Of a stretch of 64,000 nt of DNA, positions 54,100 to 62,440 are shown piece by piece. The position numbers were made by a program, and so were the translations under genes. The notes under the pieces were generated by a model. The model did no database searches. It was given only the letters and a program-made list of their open reading frames with translations, and was not told the origin of the DNA. How positions within the stretch are numbered: position 1 is the first letter of the stretch; each line of letters starts with the position of its first letter. Location: NCBI GenBank assembly GCA_905216215.1, contig CAJMSZ010000003.1, positions 22,347-86,346 on the forward strand. Reading direction: 5' to 3'. Source of the DNA: an uncultured bacterium. GTDB taxonomy: Bacteria; Bacillota; Clostridia; Lachnospirales; Lachnospiraceae.

Positions 54100-54525
54100 A
54101 TGAGCATGGAAAATATGGTAGAACAGCTCATCCGTGAGAAAGAGCTGGAGCGAAGCGGTAATATCGCCACTGGCCATGAACAAGTAAAAGTAAACTGGGG
54201 TAAGACCTTGGCCATGAATCTGGTTGGTATGCGTGGTTCTTCTGTATCTGTTGGAAGATACTTTTTATTCTATTTTACCAGAGAGGGCATCGGGCTTGTA
54301 GAATACCATGGTAAAACACTGGGAGGTGGTATCGATGATCTGCTTCCCTGGGAAGAAATCTCTGATTTCCGCGTCAAAAAGGGCGCACTGGAAAATGATA
54401 TGAAGTTCACCTATCAAGGTCAAAAATTCCATATGAAGCTTTCAAGAATGATAGTTACTGACCCATGGGTGAAAGAGAACATGGAAAATCTGATGGAACA
54501 CAACTTCTTCTGTCCTACCAGATAA
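54100..54525 (+). CDS. Conserved protein with PH-like fold, unknown function
   Basis: I do not recognise this 141-residue protein. It has an N-terminal charged helix and a beta-rich remainder (RYFLFYFTREGIGLVEYHG, then EEISDFRVKKGA, then FTYQGQKFHMKL) whose pattern recalls bacterial PH-like domains; that is inference. ATG 54100 follows CGGGGG at nine bases; an in-frame ATG at 54064 exists without one. It is a single-gene unit. Confidence 0.68.
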   Translation: MSMENMVEQLIREKELERSGNIATGHEQVKVNWGKTLAMNLVGMRGSSVSVGRYFLFYFTREGIGLVEYHGKTLGGGIDDLLPWEEISDFRVKKGALENDMKFTYQGQKFHMKLSRMIVTDPWVKENMENLMEHNFFCPTR

Positions 54526-54557
54526 CCCATTAATATTTTCTGTCAAATCAAAAATAT

Positions 54558-54602
54558 CGGGAGTCGATTTTGTTATTGTACTTTATCGGCTCCCGTTTTG
54601 TT
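54558..54602. terminator. Terminator between convergent genes
   Basis: CGGGAGTCGAT (54558-54568) pairs with ATCGGCTCCCG (54585-54595), one G-U, with TTTTGTTTT following on the plus strand. Confidence 0.85.
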
Positions 54603-55535
54603 TTAATTAGAAAATGCCCACATTCCCTTGGTCTGGTCGAGCAATTCCTGAGCATCCCATTTTGTCTGTGTACGCACCTTGCTGTTCGGATCATTCACCA
54701 AGACTTTCCCATCTTCAGTAACTCCTGCCAATACAATAAAGTGGCCCTGTGTTGTGAAAGTTCCCTCTTTCATACTGCAGATAACCGGATGCCCACTTTC
54801 CAATTCCTGCAAAATGGCAGATGCTGACCAGCTTTTCATCTGCCATGACTGAAATCCCATCTGGGCCGGTCCCTTCTCCATTAAGTCCCACGTTGTTCCC
54901 GTATCGGGAAGGTATGTCCCAATTTCCATACTGATATCGGCCACTTTCTTTGGCGTATAAGAAGTGTCTCCGGTAAGCCCAACTGCCACCATTGCCAGAC
55001 AAGTCGGCCCACATCCATCTATCGCAATCTGTTCCTCTCCATACTTTGCATATCCCCATGTAGATGTCCACTGATAAAATATCGGAATCTGACCATGCAT
55101 TTCGTATTGTTCTAAGTCAACTGGTTCCAATGCAATCTGATTGATTTCCTCTTCTGACTTTTTCATATACTCCGGATATTCAACAACCCAGTCTATGGTT
55201 TCCGGCTGTGCAATCATGTGCTCCAGCAACCAATCAGGGTAATCTTGCATGTTCAGTAAAATTGTTTCTATCTGTGGATATGTCTCATACAAAGTCCGCA
55301 ACTCATCTCCATATGCAGATTCCGTAAGCGCAGTTTCAATTGTATCTAATCTCTCTTGTTCTACTCTTTCTTGTTCTTCTATCTTCTGCTGTCTGGCAGC
55401 TTCCTGCTTCTGTTTTTGTTTCCATTCTTTCCATGAATAACTTCCTATGGCAAGAATGATAACAGCTGCCGTTATACCAATCATTACCACAATTAAATTT
55501 CTATTATGTTTCCAGTGTAATTCTCTTTTGTCCAT
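54603..55535 (-). CDS. C39-like papain-fold peptidase, membrane anchored
   Basis: This 310-residue protein has one N-terminal membrane helix (about residues 12-31), a coiled-coil stretch (about 35-70) and a C39-like peptidase domain. The catalytic Cys is probably Cys175 in DGCGPTCL, with His in GHFIVLAG and Asn or Asp in VNDPNS. The domain would lie outside the cell. Such proteins occur widely in Clostridia; substrates are not known. It converges with the PH-like gene and is divergent from asnB. Confidence 0.85.
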   Translation of the reverse strand: MDKRELHWKHNRNLIVVMIGITAAVIILAIGSYSWKEWKQKQKQEAARQQKIEEQERVEQERLDTIETALTESAYGDELRTLYETYPQIETILLNMQDYPDWLLEHMIAQPETIDWVVEYPEYMKKSEEEINQIALEPVDLEQYEMHGQIPIFYQWTSTWGYAKYGEEQIAIDGCGPTCLAMVAVGLTGDTSYTPKKVADISMEIGTYLPDTGTTWDLMEKGPAQMGFQSWQMKSWSASAILQELESGHPVICSMKEGTFTTQGHFIVLAGVTEDGKVLVNDPNSKVRTQTKWDAQELLDQTKGMWAFSN

Positions 55536-55706
55536 TACCCTTTATTCTCCCCTGTTTCTGTAACAGTAACACTTTATCACAAACTTTCTTTCCTGCACAA
55601 CCCTTTCTCGTGGATTTACAGATTTTTCATATTTATTTTTCAGTGCATTTATCTTTGCCAAAATCCTATATTTCCGGTAGACTCCCCTATTTCCAATGAA
55701 ATGACC

Positions 55707-55736
55707 TTGGCAATCCTCATTCTCTTATGTTATAAT
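55707..55736 (+). promoter_or_regulatory. Promoter of asnB with a short leader hairpin
   Basis: TTGGCA (55707-55712) and TATAAT (55731-55736) are 18 bases apart. In the 50-base leader CGAGAAC and GTTCTCG (55758-55764 and 55772-55778) form a hairpin directly before the ribosome site. Confidence 0.65.
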
Positions 55737-55796
55737 ATCCCTGCTTATTCATTATGACGAGAACCTGCATAGTTCTCGGGAAAGGACATCATATTT

Positions 55797-57635
55797 ATGT
55801 GTGGATTTACTGGTTATTACGGTAAGGGTGATTTTAATAGACAAGAGATTATAGATAAAATGGGCGAAATGATTATTCATCGTGGCCCGGACAGTGCCGG
55901 AAGTTATGTTGATGAAAACGTGGCACTTGGCTTCCGTCGTCTTAGTATCATTGATTTGGAGGGTGGGACACAGCCAATTCACAGTGCCGATGGAAAACAT
56001 GTCATTATTTTTAACGGTGAGATTTATAACTACCGTGAATTACGCAAGGATTTGATTGAGAACCACGGATGCGAGTTTCAGACCAACTCAGATACAGAAG
56101 TAATTCTCCAGACTTACAAGGTGTATGGTGAAAAGACAGCTTCTATGCTCCGTGGAATGTTCGCATTTGTAGTCTACGATAAAGAAAATCATACCATGTA
56201 TGGAGCAAGAGACTATTTTGGAATCAAACCATTTTATTATGCAAATATGAATGGAAGCTTATTATTTGGTTCTGAAATCAAATCTTTTCTCGCACACCCA
56301 CACTTCCATAAGGAAGTAAATAAAGACGCTCTGAAAATGTATTTGATTTTCCAGTACACACCGCTTCTGGAAACCATGTTCAAGGGTGTGTACAAATTGG
56401 AACCTGGAACTTATTTCACATATGATGGAAAAGATTTTAAAACAACCAAATACTTTGACCCTACTTACAATAAGAAAGACCGTGGTTTCGAAGAAACTGT
56501 AAAGCTTATCGGAGAAACCATCCAGGAATCGGTAGACTACCATCAGATTAGTGATGTAGAAGTTGGTTCTTTCTTATCAGGCGGTGTAGATTCCAGCTAT
56601 ATTGCATCCACTGTAAAACCTATGAAAACTTATTCCGTTGGTTTTGAAGTAGCTGGATTTGATGAAACAATCTATTCGAAAGAATTGTGTGAAATCCTTC
56701 ATATGTCAAATGCGAAGAAAGAAATTTCTTCTGATGAGTTCTTCGATGTACTCCCGGAAGTACAGTATCACTCCGATGAACCTCATGCTAATCTTTCTGC
56801 AGTTCCACTTTACTTCCTGTCCCAGCTCGCAGCACAAGATGTAAAGGTTGTCCTAAGCGGTGAAGGTGCTGATGAATTGTTTGGCGGATACGATGCTTAT
56901 AAAGAGAGTAAATCAGGTGACTTCTATCGTAAAGTTGTTCCTGCTTCTGTTCGTAAGAAATTAGGAACATGGGCAAAGAGTAAGCCAGACCACAGAGGCT
57001 TGAACTTCTTGAAGAGAAATGCCCTTGACCTGGAAGATGAATATATTGGACAGGCTTTCATCATGGACAACGAAGAAGCCAATGAAGCTCTTTCAGATGC
57101 ATACAAGAGTAACCTGAGATATCAGGATATCACAAAGCCTTATTTTGACCGCATGAAAGATGCCGATGTACTTCACAAAAAACTGTTCCTTGATATGCAT
57201 TTATGGCTTCCAAATGATATTCTTCTGAAAGCAGACAAAATGACAATGGCTCATTCCTTGGAACTTCGTGTTCCATATCTGGACAAGAAAGTCTGGGAAG
57301 TGGCACGGACTTTGGACTCCAGTCTCTGTGTAGATGGACAGGAAACCAAAAAGGCATTCCGTGCTTCTGCGCTGAATCATATCCCAATGGATTGGGCAAA
57401 GCGTAAGAAGATGGGATTCCCCGTTCCACTGCGTGTATGGCTTCGCGAAGATAAATATTATAAACGCGTCAAGGAAATGTTTGAGAGAGATTTCGTCAGT
57501 GAATTCTTTGACCAGGCTGTTATCTTAAAATGGTTAGAGGACCACAAGAACAAAGTTGGAAATTACCAGAGAAAAATTTATACGGTTTACGCTTTCTTAT
57601 TATGGTATGAACAGTACTTCATTGTAAGACAGTAG
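55797..57635 (+). CDS. asnB: Asparagine synthase (glutamine-hydrolysing)
   Basis: This 612-residue enzyme makes asparagine from aspartate using glutamine. It opens with MCGFTGYYG, where Cys2 is the glutaminase nucleophile once Met is removed, and has IIHRGPDS and the synthetase P-loop SFLSGGVDSS (about residues 258-267). The synthetase part also holds SGEGADELFGGYDAY. AAAGGA precedes the ATG. It is transcribed alone from a clear promoter. Confidence 0.95.
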   Translation: MCGFTGYYGKGDFNRQEIIDKMGEMIIHRGPDSAGSYVDENVALGFRRLSIIDLEGGTQPIHSADGKHVIIFNGEIYNYRELRKDLIENHGCEFQTNSDTEVILQTYKVYGEKTASMLRGMFAFVVYDKENHTMYGARDYFGIKPFYYANMNGSLLFGSEIKSFLAHPHFHKEVNKDALKMYLIFQYTPLLETMFKGVYKLEPGTYFTYDGKDFKTTKYFDPTYNKKDRGFEETVKLIGETIQESVDYHQISDVEVGSFLSGGVDSSYIASTVKPMKTYSVGFEVAGFDETIYSKELCEILHMSNAKKEISSDEFFDVLPEVQYHSDEPHANLSAVPLYFLSQLAAQDVKVVLSGEGADELFGGYDAYKESKSGDFYRKVVPASVRKKLGTWAKSKPDHRGLNFLKRNALDLEDEYIGQAFIMDNEEANEALSDAYKSNLRYQDITKPYFDRMKDADVLHKKLFLDMHLWLPNDILLKADKMTMAHSLELRVPYLDKKVWEVARTLDSSLCVDGQETKKAFRASALNHIPMDWAKRKKMGFPVPLRVWLREDKYYKRVKEMFERDFVSEFFDQAVILKWLEDHKNKVGNYQRKIYTVYAFLLWYEQYFIVRQ

Positions 57636-57653
57636 AATTTAAAACTATTTTTT

Positions 57654-57688
57654 AAAAGGATGGCTCCGTCTTAATGGTCCATCCTTTT
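57654..57688. terminator. Bidirectional terminator
   Basis: AAAAGGATGG (57654-57663) pairs with CCATCCTTTT (57679-57688) between asnB and the convergent AEC transporter. Confidence 0.85.
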
Positions 57689-57697
57689 CTCATATCC

Positions 57698-58642
57698 TTA
57701 TATCAGTTGAAAACTCTTCAATATAAAAAGCCACATTGTAAGCGTAAATGCACTAAACATAGTTGTAAGCATAACAACACTAGAACTAAGCACCCCTTCA
57801 TGCCCCATATTCTTCGCCATTACAAAACAACTCACTGTTGTTGCCGAGCCAAGCATCACAAGAATCGCCACCAGTTCTTCATTCCGAAAGCCCAATCCGA
57901 CTGCCATTGGTAAAAATATTGCAGCAAATCCAATCAGTTTAAAGAAAGTTGCCGTAATGGCCGGCTTCAGTTTCTTAAATGCTTTGTTAAATTCAAAGGT
58001 TGCTCCCATGGACATAAGTCCCATCGGTGACGCAATCGCTCCTACTTTCGATACTGTCTTACTTAAAATTACAGGCATTGGGAGCCTTAATGCCGACCAC
58101 AATAAACCAATCACAATTCCAATAATAATTGGATTTGTAACAATACCCCTTGCAGTCTTTTTGATTAATGCCTTATCCATCCCCTTACGTTCTGGTTGAA
58201 AAAATGACAAGGCAATTACCGCCATAATATTATAAAGCGGAACACTTCCAATAATCATAAGCGGTGCCATTCCCGCATTTCCATAAATATTTTGAATAAA
58301 AGCAATACCAAGAAGGGCTGCACTGCTTCGATAAGAAGATTGTATAAACTCGCCCTGGATGCCCTTATCCTTCCACAGAAATGAAATTCCAGTTACAAGT
58401 CCAATACTTGCCACCGTAACGAAAAAGCAAAAGAGTACGAACTTCATGTTCCATATCGCTTCGAATTTTACAGTAGCCAAATCTTCAAATACCATAACCG
58501 GAAGCGGTATCAGAAAAACAAACCGGTTCATTTCCATTGCAAACGACTCACTAATCCACCCTATTTTCTGAAAAAACAGTCCTAATACCATCAATAAAAA
58601 TATCGGTACTGTTGCATTCAGACTAAAAATTAAATTCTCCAT
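57698..58642 (-). CDS. AEC family transporter (auxin efflux carrier-like)
   Basis: This 314-residue membrane protein has about ten hydrophobic segments in two halves, and the family pattern PLPVMVFEDLATVKF near the N terminus and IASPMGLMSMGATFEF in the second half. Bacterial AEC proteins often export or import dicarboxylates such as malate; the substrate here is unknown. It is divergent from the methionine sulfoxide reductase gene. Confidence 0.88.
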   Translation of the reverse strand: MENLIFSLNATVPIFLLMVLGLFFQKIGWISESFAMEMNRFVFLIPLPVMVFEDLATVKFEAIWNMKFVLFCFFVTVASIGLVTGISFLWKDKGIQGEFIQSSYRSSAALLGIAFIQNIYGNAGMAPLMIIGSVPLYNIMAVIALSFFQPERKGMDKALIKKTARGIVTNPIIIGIVIGLLWSALRLPMPVILSKTVSKVGAIASPMGLMSMGATFEFNKAFKKLKPAITATFFKLIGFAAIFLPMAVGLGFRNEELVAILVMLGSATTVSCFVMAKNMGHEGVLSSSVVMLTTMFSAFTLTMWLFILKSFQLI

Positions 58643-58692
58643 TCCTTCTTCCTTCTCTATTGTGTATTTATTTTCTCATGTCATTAAACTCG

Positions 58693-58746
58693 TTGTGTTT
58701 TCTCTATCCTGTGCTTATAATAATGTTGGGAGCAAAAGCTCCCAAC
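58693..58746 (+). promoter_or_regulatory. Promoter with a stem-loop at the transcript start (msrC)
   Basis: TTGTGT (58693-58698) and TATAAT (58716-58721) are 17 bases apart. A perfect 9-bp hairpin GTTGGGAGC/GCTCCCAAC with loop AAAA (58725-58746) begins close to the predicted start point and ends 14 bases before the ribosome site. Confidence 0.65.
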
Positions 58747-58772
58747 TATTAAAACCCGAAAGGAAAATGCCT

Positions 58773-59258
58773 ATGAAATCTCTTTCACTTCATCAATATC
58801 CAGATAACAAAAAAATGCTCTATAATCTTGTGAACCTCCAGCTCAAAGGGCTTATCGACCAGGTTCCTCATAAAATAGCAAACCTTGCCAATGCTTCCGC
58901 ACTACTCGGACAGGCATTAAAAGACATTAATTGGGTCGGTTTCTATCTGTTAGAAGATAACCAGTTAATTCTCGGACCTTTTCAGGGCAAACCAGCCTGT
59001 ATCGAAATTCCTGTGGGCAATGGTGTCTGTGGTACTGCTGTCCTGAATGATGAAGTCATGCTAGTAAAAAATGTACATGAATTTCCCGGTCACATTGCCT
59101 GCGACAGTGCTTCTAATTCTGAAATTGTGCTTCCCATTCACGCAAATGGCAAAGTTGTCGGTGTATTGGATATTGACAGTCCTCTGCTTGCCCGCTTTGA
59201 TGAAGATGATAAAAATGGACTTTCTGGATTTGTAAAAATTTTGGAACAGATATTCTAA
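58773..59258 (+). CDS. msrC: Free methionine-(R)-sulfoxide reductase (GAF type)
   Basis: This 161-residue GAF-domain enzyme repairs free methionine-R-sulfoxide. Cys76, Cys86 and Cys110 (PACIEIPVGNGVCGTAV and PGHIACDSASNSEI) have the same spacing of 10 and 24 as Cys84, Cys94 and Cys118 of the Escherichia coli enzyme, which strongly supports the call. ATG 58773 stands eight bases after AAGGA; an ATG at 58767 nearly touches it. The stop overlaps the stop of the convergent rep gene by four bases. Confidence 0.93.
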   Translation: MKSLSLHQYPDNKKMLYNLVNLQLKGLIDQVPHKIANLANASALLGQALKDINWVGFYLLEDNQLILGPFQGKPACIEIPVGNGVCGTAVLNDEVMLVKNVHEFPGHIACDSASNSEIVLPIHANGKVVGVLDIDSPLLARFDEDDKNGLSGFVKILEQIF

Positions 59259-60481
59259 CTCTGAGTCTGGGATTCCCGTTCATCCAGATATTCCTGATAC
59301 AAATCCAGCGTCATCTGTGATTCTTCTACAGTCCTTCCCTTAAACTGGGGCAGGACTTCATTTGCGTACCATTTTTCTTCCAGACACTTCTTCATCCATC
59401 CTACCAGATTATTGATATATGTCTGCTGTTTTGCCATGGCAAATGCTTTCTTTATGGATTCTACATCCTGGTCTGCAGCCAAAATCAATGTCTTAATGTC
59501 CTGTATTGTAATTGGTTCATTTCCAAAAATATCTGCCACCTCCAGAATGAGTCCCTCCTGGATTCCCGGCTGCTTTGCTTCCAGGACATCAGGAATAATC
59601 TCCAACATCTCGTCCCCCCGGATTCTCCATAAATCAGAGTGATGTGTACAATTCAGGTTTTTCCTCACCTTAAATCGTATTCCTGTTACTTTGCCGCCCT
59701 TTCCACTCTTCACCGGCTCATAATCAAAGCAAATTTCGGAATAATTGGATTCTTCCAGTTCTTTCTTTGCAACCTCCAGCACTTTTCTTCGAAAATTGCG
59801 CCAGTCTTCAAAAGAAGCATCTTTAATTTCCTCTATTGCCTCATCAAATCTTCCCTGTTCAACTAAACGTTTTACCGTCTTAGATGCATTGGCATCTACC
59901 ACATTTAACGTGAATTTCAATTCTGACAAAGAATAAGGAGCTTTCGGAGGTCGTGGGACAATAATCTCGTCACTTGCTTCTTTCTCGAAGCGATAATACT
60001 GTGTGCGAAGGATTTCGTAAATACGAGTCGTAAACAAAGACTTAAATGAACAAAGCACATCCAGACTCATTCTCGTATAATCCTTCTTCAAATTGTAAAT
60101 ATGCGGCTTCATTTCCTTCGTAAAACGTGTTGTAAACACACCATCACGATATTCACACTTGTTCACTACATTGAACATGATAAAATTCTCTTTCCCCTCA
60201 TCCTCAATGCTGACAACATGTCCCAGCGTCTCCTTCGAAGCATCCCTCAATCTTGTATAAATAGAGTTGCCACTGATATGCAAATAATTTTTTACATCCT
60301 TCGTAGTAACCCTGGCAATCAATTCCCCATCCTCAATCACCGCTTTGGCAATCGCAATATTCAAGAGCTTTCTTTCGAACAACGAGGTACTTGATTTGCT
60401 TTCAATCAATACATTTGATCTGGAAACCATTTCCTGCCTTTGATTCTTTTTTTCCTTATCTCGATTTTCCATTACTCCCAT
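59255..60481 (-). CDS. RepB/Rep_3-family replication initiator
   Basis: This 408-residue protein matches Rep_3 superfamily plasmid initiators (RepB, RepE, RepA of iteron plasmids). The N-terminal winged-helix block has RSNVLIESKSSTSLFERKLLN and LHISGNSIYTRLRDASKE; a second winged helix follows with MSLDVLCSFKSLFTTRIYEIL, as in the family. The last 100 residues form an extra C-terminal helical part. Start ATG 60481 follows AAGGGGA. Upstream lie many iterons and a DnaA-like box, but no partition, toxin or mobilisation gene is next to it. Since neighbours are chromosomal, its role is unclear: an integrated replicon or a domesticated initiator. Confidence 0.88.
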   Translation of the reverse strand: MGVMENRDKEKKNQRQEMVSRSNVLIESKSSTSLFERKLLNIAIAKAVIEDGELIARVTTKDVKNYLHISGNSIYTRLRDASKETLGHVVSIEDEGKENFIMFNVVNKCEYRDGVFTTRFTKEMKPHIYNLKKDYTRMSLDVLCSFKSLFTTRIYEILRTQYYRFEKEASDEIIVPRPPKAPYSLSELKFTLNVVDANASKTVKRLVEQGRFDEAIEEIKDASFEDWRNFRRKVLEVAKKELEESNYSEICFDYEPVKSGKGGKVTGIRFKVRKNLNCTHHSDLWRIRGDEMLEIIPDVLEAKQPGIQEGLILEVADIFGNEPITIQDIKTLILAADQDVESIKKAFAMAKQQTYINNLVGWMKKCLEEKWYANEVLPQFKGRTVEESQMTLDLYQEYLDERESQTQS

Positions 60482-60594
60482 GTCTTTCCCCTTATTCTTT
60501 TGTAAATAAAGCCCCTTTCTCTTTTCGTGTACCTTTTAGGTGTATTCGCAAAAATATATTGAAACATGTGTACCTTTTAGGTAATTCAATACCC

Positions 60595-60603
60595 TTATCC
60601 ACG
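60595..60603 (+). promoter_or_regulatory. DnaA-box-like site in the iteron origin
   Basis: TTATCCACG differs by one base from the DnaA consensus and lies between the second and third iterons. Iteron origins commonly carry such a box. Confidence 0.5.
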
Positions 60604-60932
60604 TATGAATATCCTTTTTTTGTGTACTTTTCAGGGTAATCTTTCCCTTTTCGTGTACCAAACAGGTAAATGCTTTGGTAAATATCGTGTACCAAAGCGG
60701 TACACTTTCTTCAACATCCTATATTTTCAACAAAAAACCGCTTTTTGTGTACTTTTCCGGGTGGTCTTCCTCTTTTTGTGTACCAAAACGGTTATTCAAT
60801 ATCTATGAATTGTGTACCGAATAGGTACACTGCATATGGTGATTATACCTAAGATACCTGCATTTGTAAAGAAGAAAATCGAACTTTTGTTCTTAGTGTA
60901 CTTTTAGGGTTATTAACCTAACCTCAAAAGTA

Positions 60933-61020
60933 CACTTCTTTGACCCAAAAGCTACACAAGTTACACCTCTTTTGTACACTTCTTTACCCCAAAAGCTACA
61001 CAAGTTGCACCTCTTTTGTA
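60933..61020. repeat. 44-bp tandem duplication within the iteron array
   Basis: 60933-60976 and 60977-61020 are direct repeats with three differences. Each unit holds two minus-strand iterons (GTGTAGCTTTTGGG and GTGTACAAAAGAGGT), so the array grew partly by duplication. Confidence 0.85.
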
Positions 61021-61026
61021 CACGAA

Positions 61027-61145
61027 AAGGTCCTAAAAAGCGCTTATTTACAGGCTTTACAGGACCTTCTAATATAAAACAAATATAATTTAAAATATGT
61101 TGTTGTTATCTTTATTATATATAGATATGTAACAGACTTAAAAGA
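61027..61145. other. Inverted repeat and AT-rich segment of the origin
   Basis: AAGGTCCT (61027-61034) and AGGACCTT (61061-61068) form an 8-bp stem at the edge of the main array. The next 75 bases are nearly all A and T and could be the duplex-opening region. One more iteron lies beyond it at 61218-61232. Confidence 0.5.
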
Positions 61146-61298
61146 TTGGAAACCACCTAATCATTTCAAAGCTGATTGACAGGGATTAAACCCGACCCTA
61201 TATAATTATAAAGATACACCCAAAAAGTACACAAGAAATATTTATACAACAAAAAATGCCACCCCTGATACTTACTATCAAAAGCGACATCTTTCCAG

Positions 61299-61371
61299 TG
61301 CGCCTTCAGGGACTCGAACCCTGGACAAATAGATTAAGAGTCTACTGCTCTACCAACTGAGCTAAAAGCGC
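61299..61371 (-). tRNA. tRNA-Lys (CUU)
   Basis: The minus strand gives a 73-base cloverleaf with acceptor GCGCTTT/AAGGCGC (one G-U), anticodon loop CTCTTAA (anticodon CTT), T loop TTCGAGT and discriminator A. CCA is not encoded. Its 3' end faces the iteron array. Confidence 0.96.
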
Positions 61372-61545
61372 ATATCTTATTTCGAACACGTATGTTATTA
61401 TATAACGTTCCTGATAAAAATGCAAGTGTTTTTTACTATTAATTTAATTTTTTTTACACAAAATATATTTTTATAAAATACTTTTCAATTCTTTCTGAAT
61501 AGTGTAAAATGAATGAGGTTGTCACAACTAGGAAGAGGAAAAATT

Positions 61546-62202
61546 ATGAGATTACGTAATATACCGGGGGCTCCTGATTATCTCGCATCACATCCCCTTG
61601 TAATAAAAAATGAAACCCGTTATCGCGGAACCTGGAAGGAAACCTTCGAGCATCCTGAAAATCCCATTCATATCGAAATAGGAATGGGTAAGGGACAGTT
61701 TCTGCTTACCATGGCTAAGGAAAATCCCAATATTAACTATATCGGAATTGAGCGTTATTCCAGTGTTCTTCTCCGTGCTTTGGAGCATTATGATACTGAC
61801 GAGGCGTATCAGGATGTCACTAATATGCGGTTTATCTGTATGGATGCACAAAATCTCCCAGAAGTATTTTCAGTCGGTGAAGTGGACAAAATATATCTGA
61901 ACTTCTCAGATCCATGGCCAAAAGCACGCCATGCCAAGAGACGTCTTACCTCTCGTCAATATTTCGAGCGCTATGAAAAAATTCTGGCATTTGATGGTGT
62001 AGTCGAATTCAAAACAGATAACCTTGCTTTATTCGAATTTTCTCTGGAAGAAGTAGATGCCGCCGGTTGGGTAATCCTAGCCAAAACATATGACCTGCAC
62101 AATGATCCAATGTTGAATCGCGGAAATGTTATGACCGAATACGAAGAGAAATTTTCGGGAATGGGACATCCTATTCACAAATTAATTGCTATGAGAAAAT
62201 AA
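61546..62202 (+). CDS. trmB: tRNA (guanine-N7-)-methyltransferase
   Basis: This 218-residue enzyme methylates G46 of tRNA with SAM. It has the SAM loop IEIGMGKGQFLL and the diagnostic NFSDPWPKARHAKRRLT block. ATG 61546 follows AGGAAGAGGA; a longer frame from 61513 lacks a ribosome site. A terminator follows. Confidence 0.95.
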   Translation: MRLRNIPGAPDYLASHPLVIKNETRYRGTWKETFEHPENPIHIEIGMGKGQFLLTMAKENPNINYIGIERYSSVLLRALEHYDTDEAYQDVTNMRFICMDAQNLPEVFSVGEVDKIYLNFSDPWPKARHAKRRLTSRQYFERYEKILAFDGVVEFKTDNLALFEFSLEEVDAAGWVILAKTYDLHNDPMLNRGNVMTEYEEKFSGMGHPIHKLIAMRK

Positions 62203-62208
62203 TCCAAG

Positions 62209-62247
62209 CTGCCTGACTGTACTTCATACACAGGCAGTATTTTTTTG
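62209..62247 (+). terminator. Terminator after trmB
   Basis: CTGCCTG (62209-62215) pairs with CAGGCAG (62231-62237), followed by TATTTTTTT. Confidence 0.85.
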
Positions 62248-62440
62248 CATATAATACAGTAAAAACTTCTTGAGGAATTGTTATGCAGATGCATCGAAAA
62301 TATTGCCGTTCTTTTCGCTCTTTTTTCTGTTGTAACAAGCGATTAAATCATCGCCTGCTATGTTTTTATCGTTCACTTTCAGAAGTAAGTCATATCTTAA
62401 ATCCCAAATGTAAACCCTGATATAAAAGGAGACTTTTATT

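Larger units (their letters stand above)
60527..61232. repeat. Iteron array, about 15 copies of GTGTACC-N5-GGT type
   Basis: Plus-strand copies begin at 60527, 60568, 60622, 60653, 60687, 60747, 60778, 60812 and 60896. Minus-strand copies lie at 60921-60935, 60943-60957, 60965-60979, 60986-61001, 61009-61023 and 61218-61232. The core is GTGTAC(C/T)-4 or 5 bases-GG(T/G). At 60687-60705 and 60812-60830 the unit becomes a perfect palindrome GTGTACC-N5-GGTACAC. Such iterons bind the Rep monomer for initiation and the dimer for autorepression. This stretch of about 800 bases has no gene. Confidence 0.88.

Noticed and set aside
55737..55796. T-box or other riboswitch before asnB
   Set aside because: The leader is only about 50 bases with one small hairpin; no known riboswitch core is present.
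60482..61232. Repeat array considered as a CRISPR
   Set aside because: Repeat units are short, irregularly spaced, in both orientations, and there are no unique spacers or cas genes; iterons beside a rep gene explain it.
61299..61371. tRNA-Lys as a proven attachment site
   Set aside because: No second copy of the tRNA end and no integrase is visible in the window, so I list it only as a possibility.
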